Shown: positions 24,301 through 31,600 of the stretch, piece after piece
How the letters are laid out: the number at the start of each line of letters is the position of its first letter
Numbering within the stretch: the first letter of the stretch is position 1
Assembly: GCA_039621445.1 (NCBI GenBank)
Contig: CP154955.1
Span: 60,977,564-61,041,563 of the forward strand
DNA: 64,000 nucleotides
Origin: Euglena gracilis
Taxonomy: Eukaryota > Euglenida > Euglenophyceae > Euglenales
Direction of reading: 5' to 3'
Translations under genes and position numbers: made by a program
The notes under the pieces: generated by a model
Told to the model about the DNA's origin: nothing
Databases searched by the model: none
What the model saw: only the letters and a program-made list of their open reading frames with translations

Positions 24301-25318
24301 GGCTGGCTTCCTTTGGGCAAAAGCAGTGACAAAGGCAGCAACAGCTGCAGACGCCACTGCGAGGCCACACAGCACCAAATTGCCCTGAAGGTGATGGATA
24401 GAATCAGCCTTGGAAGACCTTTCAGATTTTCAAAGATATAACAACGAAGAAATGATGAAGAGAAGTTGGGGGTATTTTCTGTGGCTGGAAATAGTGACCT
24501 CGGGGTCCACGTTCGGTTACCGAAAATTGGCACAACCCAAGAAGCCTTCACAATAAAAAGCTTTTATTTGACACTTTACAAAGAATTTTAGCTCACAGTG
24601 CCAAATTTTTTCCTGGCCTAACTCTGCTTTGCAGCCCGCTCACTGGCAGCTGCTGTTTGGAAAAAAAGGTGCTGGCAAATATTTTTTGTTATTGGTTCAT
24701 GGGGGCACCCGTTTGAATTTGGTCAGAAGGCCATGTGGGGTGAGTTCTGATGAATGTTGGGGCTCTGGTTTGACCAAGCCCTTGTCTTTTCTCAGGAACA
24801 AAGTGAATTTTGAGTGGGTTGTTCCACGAAAGCAGCTTTGGAGGTACGCTGGAGAATTCTCAAGCTGGTTTGGAAATTGTTCAATATTCAGGCCTTCAAA
24901 AAAATTTCCTTCTTCGGAAGTTGCAGTCAGCACACAACGTGGAACAGCATTTTCCTGGGAGCAAAGGGATACCTGGGAAAAGGAACCAGCATCATTCTGC
25001 TGAGCCGCTGCCCATGGTGCACTGAAGGTTTGTGATGGAACTGTGGAGGTTGGACAGTCAGGAAGGCACCTCTTTTGATCAATCACACCTGCATTGGCGG
25101 CACGCAAATAGCCTGTGAGAGAGGACAGGAAGGAAAATGGAAAGCCCCCAAAAAGAGCCCAAACCTCGATTCAGGGGTGCGGATGTTGTGATGGGCTGAA
25201 CTTGAACCCCTGCGTACATCTGAGAACGAGCCGATTGAGCTCCAACCTCAAAACCAATGAGACCGACTGCAGTAATTGCAGTCGCCAGCCCGATTGCAGT
25301 CATCAATTTGTGATCCAT
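1..25318 (-). CDS. Light-harvesting chlorophyll-binding polyprotein gene (3' end outside window)
   Basis: The gene encodes a precursor of tandem chlorophyll-binding antenna proteins, expected to be imported into the plastid and cut into monomers in or at the thylakoid. After presequence exons (25318 to 24270) come five units, each exon A (80 codons) plus exon B (125 codons), about 205 residues per unit. Exon A holds helix I with the LHC motif EVFHGRLAM. Exon B holds a middle hydrophobic helix ending GPIELWRY and helix III with ELKNGRLAM. The units are linked by AMFATAGKKV, which fits the Euglena LHC linker consensus XMXAXXGXKX as I recall it. All unit introns are phase 1. B-to-A introns are GT-AG; A-to-B introns have no GT-AG and have complementary ends. 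Sequence style (FDPLNLG, FEWSSEE, ENLVAF) fits green-lineage LHC, possibly the PSI type; the type is inference. Unit five is cut by the window edge. Confidence 0.9.
317..1119 (-). other. LHC nonconventional intron, unit 5
   Basis: 803 nt. The ends CGCCC and GGGTG pair, with no GT-AG. AT-rich, with no insertion that I recognise. Confidence 0.7.
1120..1359 (-). CDS. LHC unit 5 exon A
   Basis: 240 nt with the GVKAPEH variant. Its upstream intron flank (1360-1420) resembles that of unit 1 (20027-20080), suggesting that units 1 and 5 share a recent copy event. It ends GGCCA, followed by CGCCCTGG. Confidence 0.9.
2440..2750. repeat. GC-rich palindrome satellite, array 1
   Basis: Tandem GGTTGGGCCGCGGCCCAACC units, some extended by GCATGC at the centre, separated by A/T spacers. 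Each unit is its own inverted repeat. Open frames here on both strands are by-products. Confidence 0.8.
2752..2825. repeat. Interstitial CCCTAA telomere-like repeats
   Basis: About ten degenerate CCCTAA/CCCCAA/CCTTAA units. Shorter runs lie at 3113, 3618, 9561, 10091, 28510-28560 and 29010-29035. They sit inside genes, so they do not mark a chromosome end. Confidence 0.75.
3400..3670. repeat. Large inverted-repeat module with telomere-like tail
   Basis: The arms around 3400-3480 and 3490-3570 are inverse copies built on GAGCCGCCCAACTAGGGTTA, followed by ACAACGTTGAGC and CCCTAACCCTA. Related single arms lie at 3040-3180, 9460-10660 and 27570-27700. Confidence 0.7.
3780..4095. repeat. GC-rich palindrome satellite, array 2
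   Basis: Same unit as array 1, with spacers AAAAATTT and a GATAAAAAAATC hairpin. Scattered relatives lie at 6985-7040, 7690-7930 and 10686-10730. Confidence 0.8.
4309..4683 (-). CDS. LHC unit 4 exon B
   Basis: 375 nt, LLALAVATG variant, helix III intact, ending ATAG; donor G|GTATGC. Confidence 0.9.
4684..5402 (-). other. LHC nonconventional intron, unit 4
   Basis: 719 nt. The end CACTCCA pairs with TGGGGTG through seven consecutive pairs, one G.U. It contains a 260-bp GGCTTCTTTTTAAG-ended MITE (about 4758-5021) and poly-C/poly-G runs. Confidence 0.8.
4758..5021. mobile_element. MITE of the CAGGCTTC family (degenerate ends)
   Basis: CTGGCTTCTTTTTAAG...CTTAAAAAGAAACCTTG with poly-C/poly-G arms and a CGGCGCTTCGCGCCG stem, like the copy at 57297 in the opposite orientation. 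No clean target duplication. Confidence 0.65.
5403..5642 (-). CDS. LHC unit 4 exon A
   Basis: 240 nt, GAKAPEH and [10 protein letters not shown]. Acceptor TCCTTTCAG. It ends GGCCA followed by CACTCCAAC, the 5' end of a nonconventional intron. Confidence 0.9.
7498..7605. repeat. GCATCGCCCA minisatellite
   Basis: Repeated CATCGCCCAGCATC units flanked by CTCTGGTCTCCAAAAATCC. A second copy lies at 13082-13160, showing the block was duplicated. Confidence 0.7.
8382..8462 (+). tRNA. tRNA-Tyr-like gene (anticodon GTA)
   Basis: Acceptor GAGCAAT pairs with ATTGCTT. A D-arm with GAGTGGTGCAGGA follows. The anticodon loop CTGTAAA is on a five-pair stem with two G.U pairs. T-arm GTGGG-TTCAAAA-CCCAC. A variable region of about 12 nt is longer than in eukaryotic cytosolic tRNA-Tyr and resembles the bacterial/plastid class. 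It may be nuclear DNA of plastid origin; that is inference. Confidence 0.55.
8510..8592 (-). tRNA. Class II tRNA-like gene, identity uncertain
   Basis: Acceptor GAGTGGT pairs with ACCACTC, the D-stem is CCT/AGG, the T-arm is GTGGG-TTCGAAT-CCCAC, and the variable region is long. The anticodon loop is best read GTTAACA (UAA, Leu), but two pairs of the anticodon stem do not form, so it may be degenerate. It lies convergent to and about 50 bp from the tRNA-Tyr-like gene. Confidence 0.5.
9460..10660. repeat. Three tandem copies of a 350-520-bp module
   Basis: GGGCGGCTCTTTGGGTTCGC occurs at about 9473, 10003 and 10359, each time followed by ACAACGTTGAGCGGG, CCCTAACC and an AT-rich tail ending near ACGGGCAC. 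The first two spacers also carry the inverse arm. Confidence 0.75.
11178..11552 (-). CDS. LHC unit 3 exon B
   Basis: 375 nt, LLALAVATG variant, helix III with MTAVLGF in place of MIAVLGF. It ends ATAG with donor G|GTGTGC. Its upstream intron flank shares about 40 nt with that of unit 4 (GAAGCCTCGCTGGGGTG). Confidence 0.9.
11553..14862 (-). other. LHC nonconventional intron, unit 3
   Basis: 3310 nt. The ends CTCCCCA and TGGGGTG pair with one mismatch. It contains a CTTAGGCGGC-family element (13441-14652), GCATCGCCCA minisatellite (13082-13150), G/C-run elements with GCGCCGG stems (11990-12565), and AT-rich CAAAATG-type filler (12720-13060). Confidence 0.75.
13441..14652. mobile_element. CTTAGGCGGC-family element, 1.2 kb
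   Basis: The left end TAGGCGGCCTAACTCGC and right end GCGCGTTAGGCCGCCTA are inverted repeats with one mismatch. Flanks TCACT and TCGCT could be a 5-bp duplication with one change. The interior has TTGCGCTTAAGCGCAA palindromes (three at 13950-14020) and TTTGCGCTTTGGCGCAAA (13690, 13748). No coding seen. Confidence 0.65.
14863..15102 (-). CDS. LHC unit 3 exon A
   Basis: 240 nt, GAKAPEH and [10 protein letters not shown] variant, helix I intact. It ends GGCCA and is followed by intron sequence CTCCCCAA. Confidence 0.9.
15103..15205 (-). other. LHC intron (GT-AG) between units 2 and 3
   Basis: Only 103 nt, GTATGC...CTTCAG, with no insertion visible. It is the smallest intron of the gene. Confidence 0.85.
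15206..15580 (-). CDS. LHC unit 2 exon B
   Basis: 375 nt, LLVLAVATG variant, helix III intact, ending ATAG with donor G|GTATGC. The start is MPPRG; the preceding intron ends GGAGGCA, unlike the GGGGTG of the other copies. Confidence 0.9.
15581..16120 (-). other. LHC nonconventional intron, unit 2
   Basis: 540 nt. The 5' end TGCCCCAGC pairs with the 3' end GCTGGAGGCA through nine pairs with one bulged A. It contains a CAGGGG...CCCCTG MITE (15659-15844). This copy fixes the splice point, because its flanks differ most from the other repeats. Confidence 0.8.
15659..15844. mobile_element. MITE, CAGGGGTTTTTTTTAG type
   Basis: CAGGGGTTTT...GAACCCCTG ends, G/C-run arms and a GCGCCGAAAAGTATATCCC core shared with the copies at 17089 and 42359. 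Confidence 0.6.
16121..16360 (-). CDS. LHC unit 2 exon A
   Basis: 240 nt, same boundaries as the other A exons, with the GAKAPEH variant and [10 protein letters not shown]. The acceptor is TCTTTCAG. The exon ends GGCCA and is followed by intron sequence TGCCCCAGC. Confidence 0.9.
16525..16980. mobile_element. Partial copy related to the large transposon
   Basis: Starts CTTAGGCGGCGCAAATTGCC, close to the right-end repeat of the 11.5-kb element, and is followed by four GAAGCGG/CCGCTTC-type hairpins. I find no matching second end, so it is probably truncated. Confidence 0.6.
17089..17357. mobile_element. MITE, CAGGGGTTTTTTTAAG type
   Basis: CAGGGGTTTTTTTAAG...CTTAAAAAAATCCCTG, with G/C-run arms and a CGGCGCCGCAGGCGCCG stem. 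Flanks GCCCCAAT and GCCCCCAAT look like an 8-bp duplication with one inserted C. Confidence 0.65.
18755..19129 (-). CDS. LHC unit 1 exon B
   Basis: 375 nt, phase 1 to phase 1. It encodes [10 protein letters not shown], the middle helix (LLVLAVATG variant) and helix III (ELKNGRLAM), ending ATAG. It carries EELEPK where the other copies have EEPEPK. The donor is G|GTGTGG. Confidence 0.9.
19130..19786 (-). other. LHC nonconventional intron, unit 1
   Basis: 657 nt without GT or AG at the ends. Its 5' CGCCCCAG pairs along its length with 3' CTGGGGTG (one G.U pair). Inside lies a poly-G/poly-C element with CGATATAAGGAG...CTCCTTATATCG ends (about 19229-19371). Confidence 0.75.
19787..20026 (-). CDS. 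LHC unit 1 exon A
   Basis: 240 nt, phase 1 to phase 1, starting after CCTTCAG. It encodes KKVRPTPAP, then [11 protein letters not shown] and helix I (EVFHGRLAM). It carries the GVKAPEH variant shared only with unit 5. The exon ends at GAGCTCCTGGCCA. The next bases, CGCCCCAG, are intron and pair with the intron's 3' end. Confidence 0.9.
20608..20744 (+). pseudogene. Tc1/mariner transposase C-terminal remnant
   Basis: Encodes [20 protein letters not shown], then [20 protein letters not shown] and TRY-stop. This matches the end of Tc1-type transposases (LW..Q..W..I....I..L..SMP.R..AVI.A.GGHT.Y). The catalytic part is absent; upstream is a G/C-run repeat. Confidence 0.75.
20940..21420. repeat. 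Cluster of strong hairpins
   Basis: Includes TTCACGAAAAACAGGGCATA and its inverse (20950-21045), GGTCAAGGGCGCC/GGCGCCCTTGACC (21190-21222), and AAACGGC/GCCGTTT alternations (21300-21410). No coding. Confidence 0.65.
21671..21731. mobile_element. 61-bp MITE with perfect ends and 8-bp duplication
   Basis: CAGGCTTCTTTTTAAG at the left and CTTAAAAAGAAGCCTG at the right flank a poly-G core. GTCCAGAA is duplicated on both sides (21663-21670 and 21732-21739). It interrupts an inverted repeat built of GAACGCCGGTTC units. Confidence 0.8.
22009..22409. mobile_element. Second copy of the CAGGGTTGACG MITE family
   Basis: Ends CAGGGTTGACGGCTTGTTTT and CGTCAACCCTG, with the same TTTTTTAAAAAAACATG interior as 41164-41784. 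No clear target duplication. It stands directly after CAGGGGTTTTTTT, the end of another MITE type. Confidence 0.65.
22500..22700. repeat. CCCCCTAATTGACC repeats
   Basis: Eight or so units of poly-C plus TAATTGAC, with an inverted copy at 22688-22705 (GGTCAATTAGGGG). No coding. Confidence 0.65.
24270..24384 (-). CDS. LHC polyprotein exon with second hydrophobic presequence segment
   Basis: Bounded by CTTCAG and by a GT donor (GCTG|GTGTG). The 115-nt exon starts in phase 0 and ends in phase 1. It encodes hydrophobic stretches ([20 protein letters not shown] and [12 protein letters not shown]). It ends in ATAG, the same four residues that end every B exon, and its phase joins directly to the KKVRP start of exon A. 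In euglenid class I presequences a second hydrophobic segment acts as stop-transfer; this exon fits that role. Confidence 0.75.
24385..25088 (-). other. Unresolved presequence interval of the LHC gene
   Basis: The middle of the presequence should lie here. One minus-strand frame is open from 25107 to 24697 and includes Ser/Ala/Gln-rich pieces such as [13 protein letters not shown] near 25000, which look transit-peptide-like. I cannot fix the splice sites: the next certain exon starts in phase 0 at 24384, and no obvious phase-0 GT donor stands out. The rest looks like intron. Confidence 0.4.
25089..25112 (-). CDS. Possible 24-nt presequence mini-exon
   Basis: The sequence lies between CTCTCACAG and a GT (GCAG|GTGTGA). 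It continues the phase of exon 1 and would add GYLRAANAG, a basic/Ala-rich stretch suitable for a transit-like region. The reading frame also stays open past this point, so the donor may not be used. Confidence 0.35.
25165..25318 (-). CDS. LHC polyprotein exon 1: start codon and first hydrophobic presequence segment
   Basis: The ATG at 25318-25316 opens 51 codons plus one base. Residues 5-26 are hydrophobic ([21 protein letters not shown]), fitting a signal peptide, followed by a Ser/Gln/Thr-rich stretch. The exon ends before a GT (GAG|GTTTGG), phase 1. Just upstream the minus strand reads TTTTTCACAG, a likely acceptor for a spliced leader. Euglenid plastid proteins enter via the ER, so a signal peptide at the start is expected. 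Assignment to the LHC gene rests on strand, position and the matching second hydrophobic exon downstream. Confidence 0.65.
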
Positions 25319-25496
25319 CTGCTGTGAAAAATGTGTGTAATTAAGAATTTCTCGACGTCATTTCACACACACAGTACAGCACCAGGCAATGTGAACTTTT
25401 TCTTCTTTCTGTCACAACGAAATAATAATTTCACAGGGTTCTTTTTCGTGTTTCTTTTTGGTTTTCTCCCACTTTTTTTTCATGCAGTGAGGCACC
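25319..25496. promoter_or_regulatory. Short divergent intergenic region between LHC and AMT genes
   Basis: Only 178 bp separate the two start codons. On the minus strand TTTTTCACAG sits four bases before the LHC ATG. On the plus strand a T-rich tract ending CATGCAG sits ten bases before the AMT ATG. Both look like spliced-leader acceptors, as expected for euglenid mRNAs. Promoters must therefore lie inside this gap or within the other gene's 5' end. I see no TATA-like motif that I would defend. Confidence 0.6.
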
Positions 25497-25697
25497 ATGA
25501 TCACGATGGATAAGGCGATGTGGAGACGCGTTGGGTGGCTGTGTGTAGCCATAGTTCTCTTTGCTGTGCTTTTCACTGGCCTTTTCATCCCCATGGGTCC
25601 ACGAGACTCGGGCGATCCCTCCACTCTGGATGCTGGAAACACTGCTTGGATGCTCACGGCGAGTGCTCTTGTGCTGTTCATGACGCCTGCCTTGTCC
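25497..25697 (+). CDS. AMT exon 1
   Basis: ATG followed by a hydrophobic segment ([16 protein letters not shown]), a short polar loop, and the first conserved AMT helix ([18 protein letters not shown], then MTPALS). The end is set by continuity with [13 protein letters not shown] at 25701 paired with the AG at 25773 would instead insert SWTT in the helix, which is less likely. Fifteen bases upstream is the likely spliced-leader acceptor CATGCAG. Confidence 0.8.
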
Positions 25698-28600
25698 TCT
25701 GTGTATTTACTCACTGTCGATCAGAATCGTTTTGTTGCTTCTTCCCTTTCCGACTTAAAAAAAACCTGTACAGTGGACAACCTCCGGACTGGCATTTTTC
25801 TATGGTGGTATGGTGCAGCACCACAGCATCATCTCCACCATGCTGCAATGCATGATGTGTGCCGCTGTCATCGGTGTACTGTGGATCATCTTTGGCTTCA
25901 GTCTTGCATTTGGAGAAGACCGTGGCAATTTCATTGGTGCCTGGGGTGTCACCTGCAACAATTCTTTCCCATGAAAGCCAATGTGTTGCCCCCTGCCCGA
26001 CCCCTGGACTTACTTGTGGTTTCGCAACGTTGGCACAGCCCCCAATCCAGATTTCTCTTCCACCATTCCCTTCCAGCTTTATGCCGTGTTCCAACTGAAG
26101 TTTGCTGTCTTGACCCCTGGGCTGAGCAGAGAGCCCAGTTATTTTAGACCCCAATAATTACAGCCCAATTCGGCTAGAACAGGGGGGAGCAGCTCCGCCC
26201 CCCCCCTCATTTTTGGCAAACTATTTGACCAATTTTTGGCAAAAAAAAATTGTGCAACCCAAAAAAAATGTGATTTTCTATTCACAAATTGTGGACAAGC
26301 CCAATTTTCAATTTTGTTGCCCAAAAATTCGTGTTGATACCACAAATTTCAGGGCATTTGGCTGAACACAGGGTTTAGGACAGTTGCCAAAAATGACCTT
26401 AAAAAAATCCGAAAACGGTCCTTTTTGGGTTCTTGTTCGCTGAACGACTCCCACCCCCCCCCCCCAAACGGCAGAGTCGAAATTTTTGGATCTTGAAGGA
26501 TGATCAATGATCCCAGAGGGGTAAGGTAGTTGGGTCTGGGACCCCCTTCCCCACCCCAAGTCTCAAAAAATCCGGCCGGGAAAAACATTGGAAAGTTTTG
26601 TAAAGGACGCACTGGCTCCTTGTTGGGCTCCCTGTGAAAGACAGCTGGAGGATACATTGAGCGGCTGCGCTTTGGACCTGTTCAGAGCCCCCAAACATTG
26701 CTCTTATCAGCTCTGAATGATTCACTTTCATAACCCAATCGCCCTTCCCCTGCCAAAAAAAAAAGACCGATGTGGTGGCATAATCCAGCATCCCACCACC
26801 ATTCCCGCATTCCATTTCAAGTTCAATTTCTCCAGAATGTTGTTGAGACGTTTTTTACGTTGGGCGTGTGATGTTTCAAGTTCAGCTCTGCGGCAACGCT
26901 TTCTGAATAAGGCTCTTAATCTGTGTTGGACCTTTGGGGATTCTGTTACTTTCCTGCTGTACATGATTTTGTTCATGACTTGCATCTATTGTCCTGTCGC
27001 TCACTGGGTGTGGCATCCTGCTCATTACCCTGTTTGAACCCCAGTCCAACCACACCCTCACTGGATTTTTTTTGGATTGACTCTCTGGCTTGTGACCCAA
27101 ACTCAATGGATTGATTGTCAGCTTGTTCACCCAGCAGGAGTTTTTAAGCCGGAGGGGACCCGACCCCCGGGCAGCCAGCACCACTGAAATAGGTTTGGGT
27201 AAAGCGCCAAAAATTTTGGAGAAAAGAGGCCAAAATGGCATTTTTGGGTATTTTTTTGTGGGCCAAGTGTTAGGGGGAGCGAAGGCGCCTTAGTCCCCCC
27301 AAAAACCTTGGCCCAAAACACTGTTCTTGGTTTGAAACCGTGTTTGGGTAAAGATTTAAGATTCAAGTCTCGAAATTGGCCCAAACACAGTTTCAAAGGA
27401 GTTTTCCACCTGATTTTGACTGGAAAATTCCAACCCAGCTGGGTTTGGGCTTTTTTGCCTGTTTTGGGGGTAGAGAGTCCGTTCCCTTGAGCCCTGAAAT
27501 GGGGTATTATGGTGTTATTTTGAAGGAGTAGGGTTAGAGTTAAGATTCTCATGCAAACAGTTGAACCCTTCCCCCAACGAACCCAAAGAACCGCCCAACC
27601 AGGGCTAAAAACATGGGGTGACCCGAGCGAGGCTCCCCCCCTGTGTGTATTAACCCTGGTTGGGCGGCTCTTTGGGGCAGCTGGTACCCTGTGGGGACGA
27701 ATTTATCACGTCACTGTGCGATGCACACAAGGGGCACCCTGACCCTAACCCCACTCCTTCAACGTCAATACCACGTGTTGGGACTAAAGGGAACCAACTT
27801 GTCATTTTGGAGGTGGCGGTCAAGCAAGCACCCTAAAGAAACCCCTGTTACCCAGAAAAAAAATGGCGAGCACCAACAGCAAAACAACAGTGGTTGCCTC
27901 TTCCCTTCCTACATCAAATTCTGAACACAGGGTAGTTATCCAATGGCTTCCTGCGGCAATGTACAGGCTGAGGTCCAAACTGTTTTGTTCCCCATTTCCC
28001 TCACTTCGGTCCTGTGGTTCATTTGGGCAGACCAAATAATACTTGTTGGATACAGAAAGTTCACATTGTGACCTTTTCCACCCCTCCCCCCAACACACCA
28101 CACTCCAGCCTGTCAGCGGGGTGTGGTGGATTTCGCTGGTGGCACAGTGGTGCACATGACCAGTGGGTACTCCGCCCTTGCTGGAGCCGTTGCCATCGGC
28201 CGCCGGCGTGCTGTGAAACGAGGACAGGCGATCTACCCCAACAGCGTCCCGCACAGCGCCCCCCTTAAAAACTGTTCAACTGTCCTTTTCCATGGAAAAT
28301 TGTGCAATGAAACATTTCCATGAAGGGAGGCACTGGGCTTGTATGTCATCCTTGGCACAGCTATGCTCTGGTTCGGGTGGTTTGGATTCAACGCTGGATC
28401 TGAACTGGCAGCTGACCAGGTTGCATTCAGGCCTTTCCTTTTGGAAGTTGAGGCAGGCAGAATGGAAATCCCACCGACAACAGGTGGTGTGGATTTTAAG
28501 GCGGTGCCCACCCTGGGGGGTTAGGTTTCGGGTTGGGGTTGGGGTTATGGTTAGGGTCATACAATTTTTTCACTCCACTCTTCGAAAAACCAGTCAGTCA

Positions 28601-31600
28601 CTTTTTTTCGGGAAACCAGTCAGTCACTACCCCCCCCCCCCCCGGGGGGGGTCGGCCACTCCCCTGGCCACTCAGGCGCTTGGTGGCTGGTGTCGTAAAC
28701 AAGGTAATTCCCGCCAGGCTCCGGCCACCTCCGCATACACAGACAAAAAGGTCCAGAGGCGAACAACAGAGCCAGGCCATAAAAGGCACCAAAAAAACAG
28801 CCACAGTGCACACAAGGGGTCGGCCACTCTGGAATCCAAACAAAATTTGACCAAAAACATGAAAAGGCCAAAAAATTTTCTGGCGCCGGGTCACTTTTTG
28901 GCCGCCCGGGCCAAAAACCAGTCAGTCACTCTGAAAAAAACCAGTCAGTCACTCTGAAAAAAACCAGTCACCCCCGGGGGGGGGGGTCGGCCAGTGACCA
29001 AGTGATTGTATGGTTAGGGTTAGGGTTATCAATTCACGCCCAGCCTGAAACCCCTCCCAACAGGTCTCCAGTTGGTCGCTCGCTTACAACACACAACCCA
29101 AAAGCCCATTCCAGAAATGTTTCATAACCATCAGGGATATTTTTCAGTGCAAACGCCAAAAAATTTGACCCAAAAATTGCCTGGGGGGAGGTTGTGACGA
29201 CTGGTTTCCCAAAAAAGTGACCGATTGGTTTTTTTGAAGAGTGGAGTGACCCCCCTGCCCCCCCCCCCCCGGGGGGGGTCGGTAAAAAATTGTATGGTCC
29301 CCCAAAAAAACCTCTGATTGGAATATTGGTTGCAAGAGAGGAAAACTTGGCAGTGGGTACCTGTGCTCTGAAGCAAAGTCCTGAGTGCGTCGCAGGCATT
29401 CTTGAACACAAACACTGCCACCGCCGCCGCCATGTGCATGTGGGTGTGTTTGGGACAGAGGCCTCACACCATATAAAGCAAGCTCCTCATGCCAGATGCC
29501 GCTTTTCGAAACAGCATGTCAGTTTGGCAAGGATGGGACAACAAGCTGATCGGATGCTCAGGTCAAAGTTAAAGGTGAAGCATATTGAACGCCTCTCCTG
29601 GGCCACCCCTCCCCAGGGTTTGAGTTGGTTTTGCACCGGGGGCCCCCAGGTCTTGACCGCACCATTTAAGGTGTATCCGACCACGGGGCGCTGACAGCGC
29701 CAGGCCAGAAGAGGGCAAAAAAAAGGCACCAAACAAACAGCCACGTGCACGCATTGGAGACCCAAAATTGAATCCTTTAAAAATCCCTGTCTGATGATGC
29801 TTTGATTCCCCTGTAGATGGCTGTAGCTGGGCTGTCAGCAACCACATCCTCTAACACCTCCTGCCTCAAGGCACCATCAGGCAGGTTAAAGAATATGGCA
29901 CCAGGCTGGGGGGGTAATGCAACTTTCTCACTCTTGAATCTTCACGGATCTTGACATCTCTAAAAATTTTGAACTTCTCAAAAAAATCTCAAGGGGGTGC
30001 CAAAGTGGGCCAAAATGCAAATGGGCAAAAATGCAAAATGCAATGCCAAAATGCAAAAGTCTGAAAGGGGTCGAGTTCGCCAGTTTTGCCACTTTCGGTC
30101 ATTTTTGGCCACTTTATTGGCCATTTTTGGCAATTTTGGTTGCTTTTGGCCATTATGGCCACCTTTGGATATTTTTGGGCATTTCTGGCCACTTTGGTGA
30201 TTTTTGGTCACGTTTGGTTCCTGTTTGCTGCCACTGCCTCTGGCCGTCTTTGGAAGCTTTTGACTGCAGAAGGTGGTGAGGTGGTCCGATTAAATTGAGG
30301 TTCTTGACCCCCCCCCCTTGAGATTGTTGAGAAATCCAGAAAGTGGCCGAAAAGGGTCAGAGGTGGCCAGAAAGGGTCAGAGGTGGCCAAAAAAGGGTCA
30401 AAGGTGACCAAGAATGGCCAAAATGGGAATGGCCAAAAGCAACCAACCCCCCCCCCCCCAAAGTCAAGATCAAGACCCAACCCCTCGTTGGGCCCCTGCA
30501 GCTGAGGGGATCCACGGCAAGAAGCCCTCCGCAGTTGGTGCGTGCGTTGGGGCTGTCGTGGGCCTCGTGGTGATCACTCCTGCCTGCGGTTACATCACGG
30601 TCGGGGAGAGCCTGTTCTTTGGTGGATTTGGCGCCATTGTTTGCTACACCACCGTTTGGCTGATGCACAAGACTTAGGAGGCATAAACTGCCCAAAAATT
30701 TAAACCCCCTCGAAACGGAAAAGGAAGCAAAAAAACGCTTCCAAAAATGGCCTGTTTTTTTTGAAGGTTTTAGAAGAGGTACCGATTTTGGCCATTTCTG
30801 ATTGGATGTTTGGCTCGCAGTAACGAAGTTTTAAAAATACCAAAAGCAACCTAAAATGCCACTAAAATTTTGAAATTTAGTATAAATGAACGAAAACCAT
30901 ACAGAAATTTCAAAGACAGCAATAAAGTGCAAATACACACCTCATGTTGGCTGCCTCCAGAGACAGAAGAAGGCGAAACCCCCTGCAAAGGGGGTAAAAT
31001 AAAAAATACAATATATAGGAAGCGGTAAAGAGGACATTCCGCTTCAAAATCATGCACAGGTCACCAAAATCGACACCAGAAGAATCATGCCTAAGGGAAC
31101 ACTACAACAAAGTGAAGAAAATTTTCCTAAAACGAAAAGGAAGCGGAAAACCGCTTTAAGGAGAAACTGAAAAATTATGACATAAGTCAGATGGAAGTAG
31201 ATTCACTTCAAACAGTGAATAATAATACCCACATACATTCGTTCGGCATATCCGGAGGGGTGTGATGAACCACACGAACTCAGCAGTAATCATTGGCATT
31301 AAGTTTAACTAATACATTAATCAGAAAACATTACAGCCACAACAAACGGCATACAAATGTAACAAACAGAACAATACAGACCTGTAATCAAAGTCTGCGC
31401 TTGAAGTACACGGCTATCATAAGCGGGTAGGAGGGAATACCTGCAAAAACAAGCAGGAAATGATGAAGCGGGTTTCCGCTTCCTCAAAGCAAAGCAGAGA
31501 AATTTAGTCTAATCCAAACTGTACTGTACTGGTCTGAAACTGCCACTGTCAACATCGCTGAACCAACTGAATGCAGATTCTAATGACATATGGCAAACTT

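Noticed and set aside
25701-25773. A 73-nt GT-AG intron between AMT exons 1 and 2
   Set aside because: It would insert SWTT into the conserved first helix; a nonconventional junction joins MTPALS to GLAFFYGG directly. Not fully excluded.
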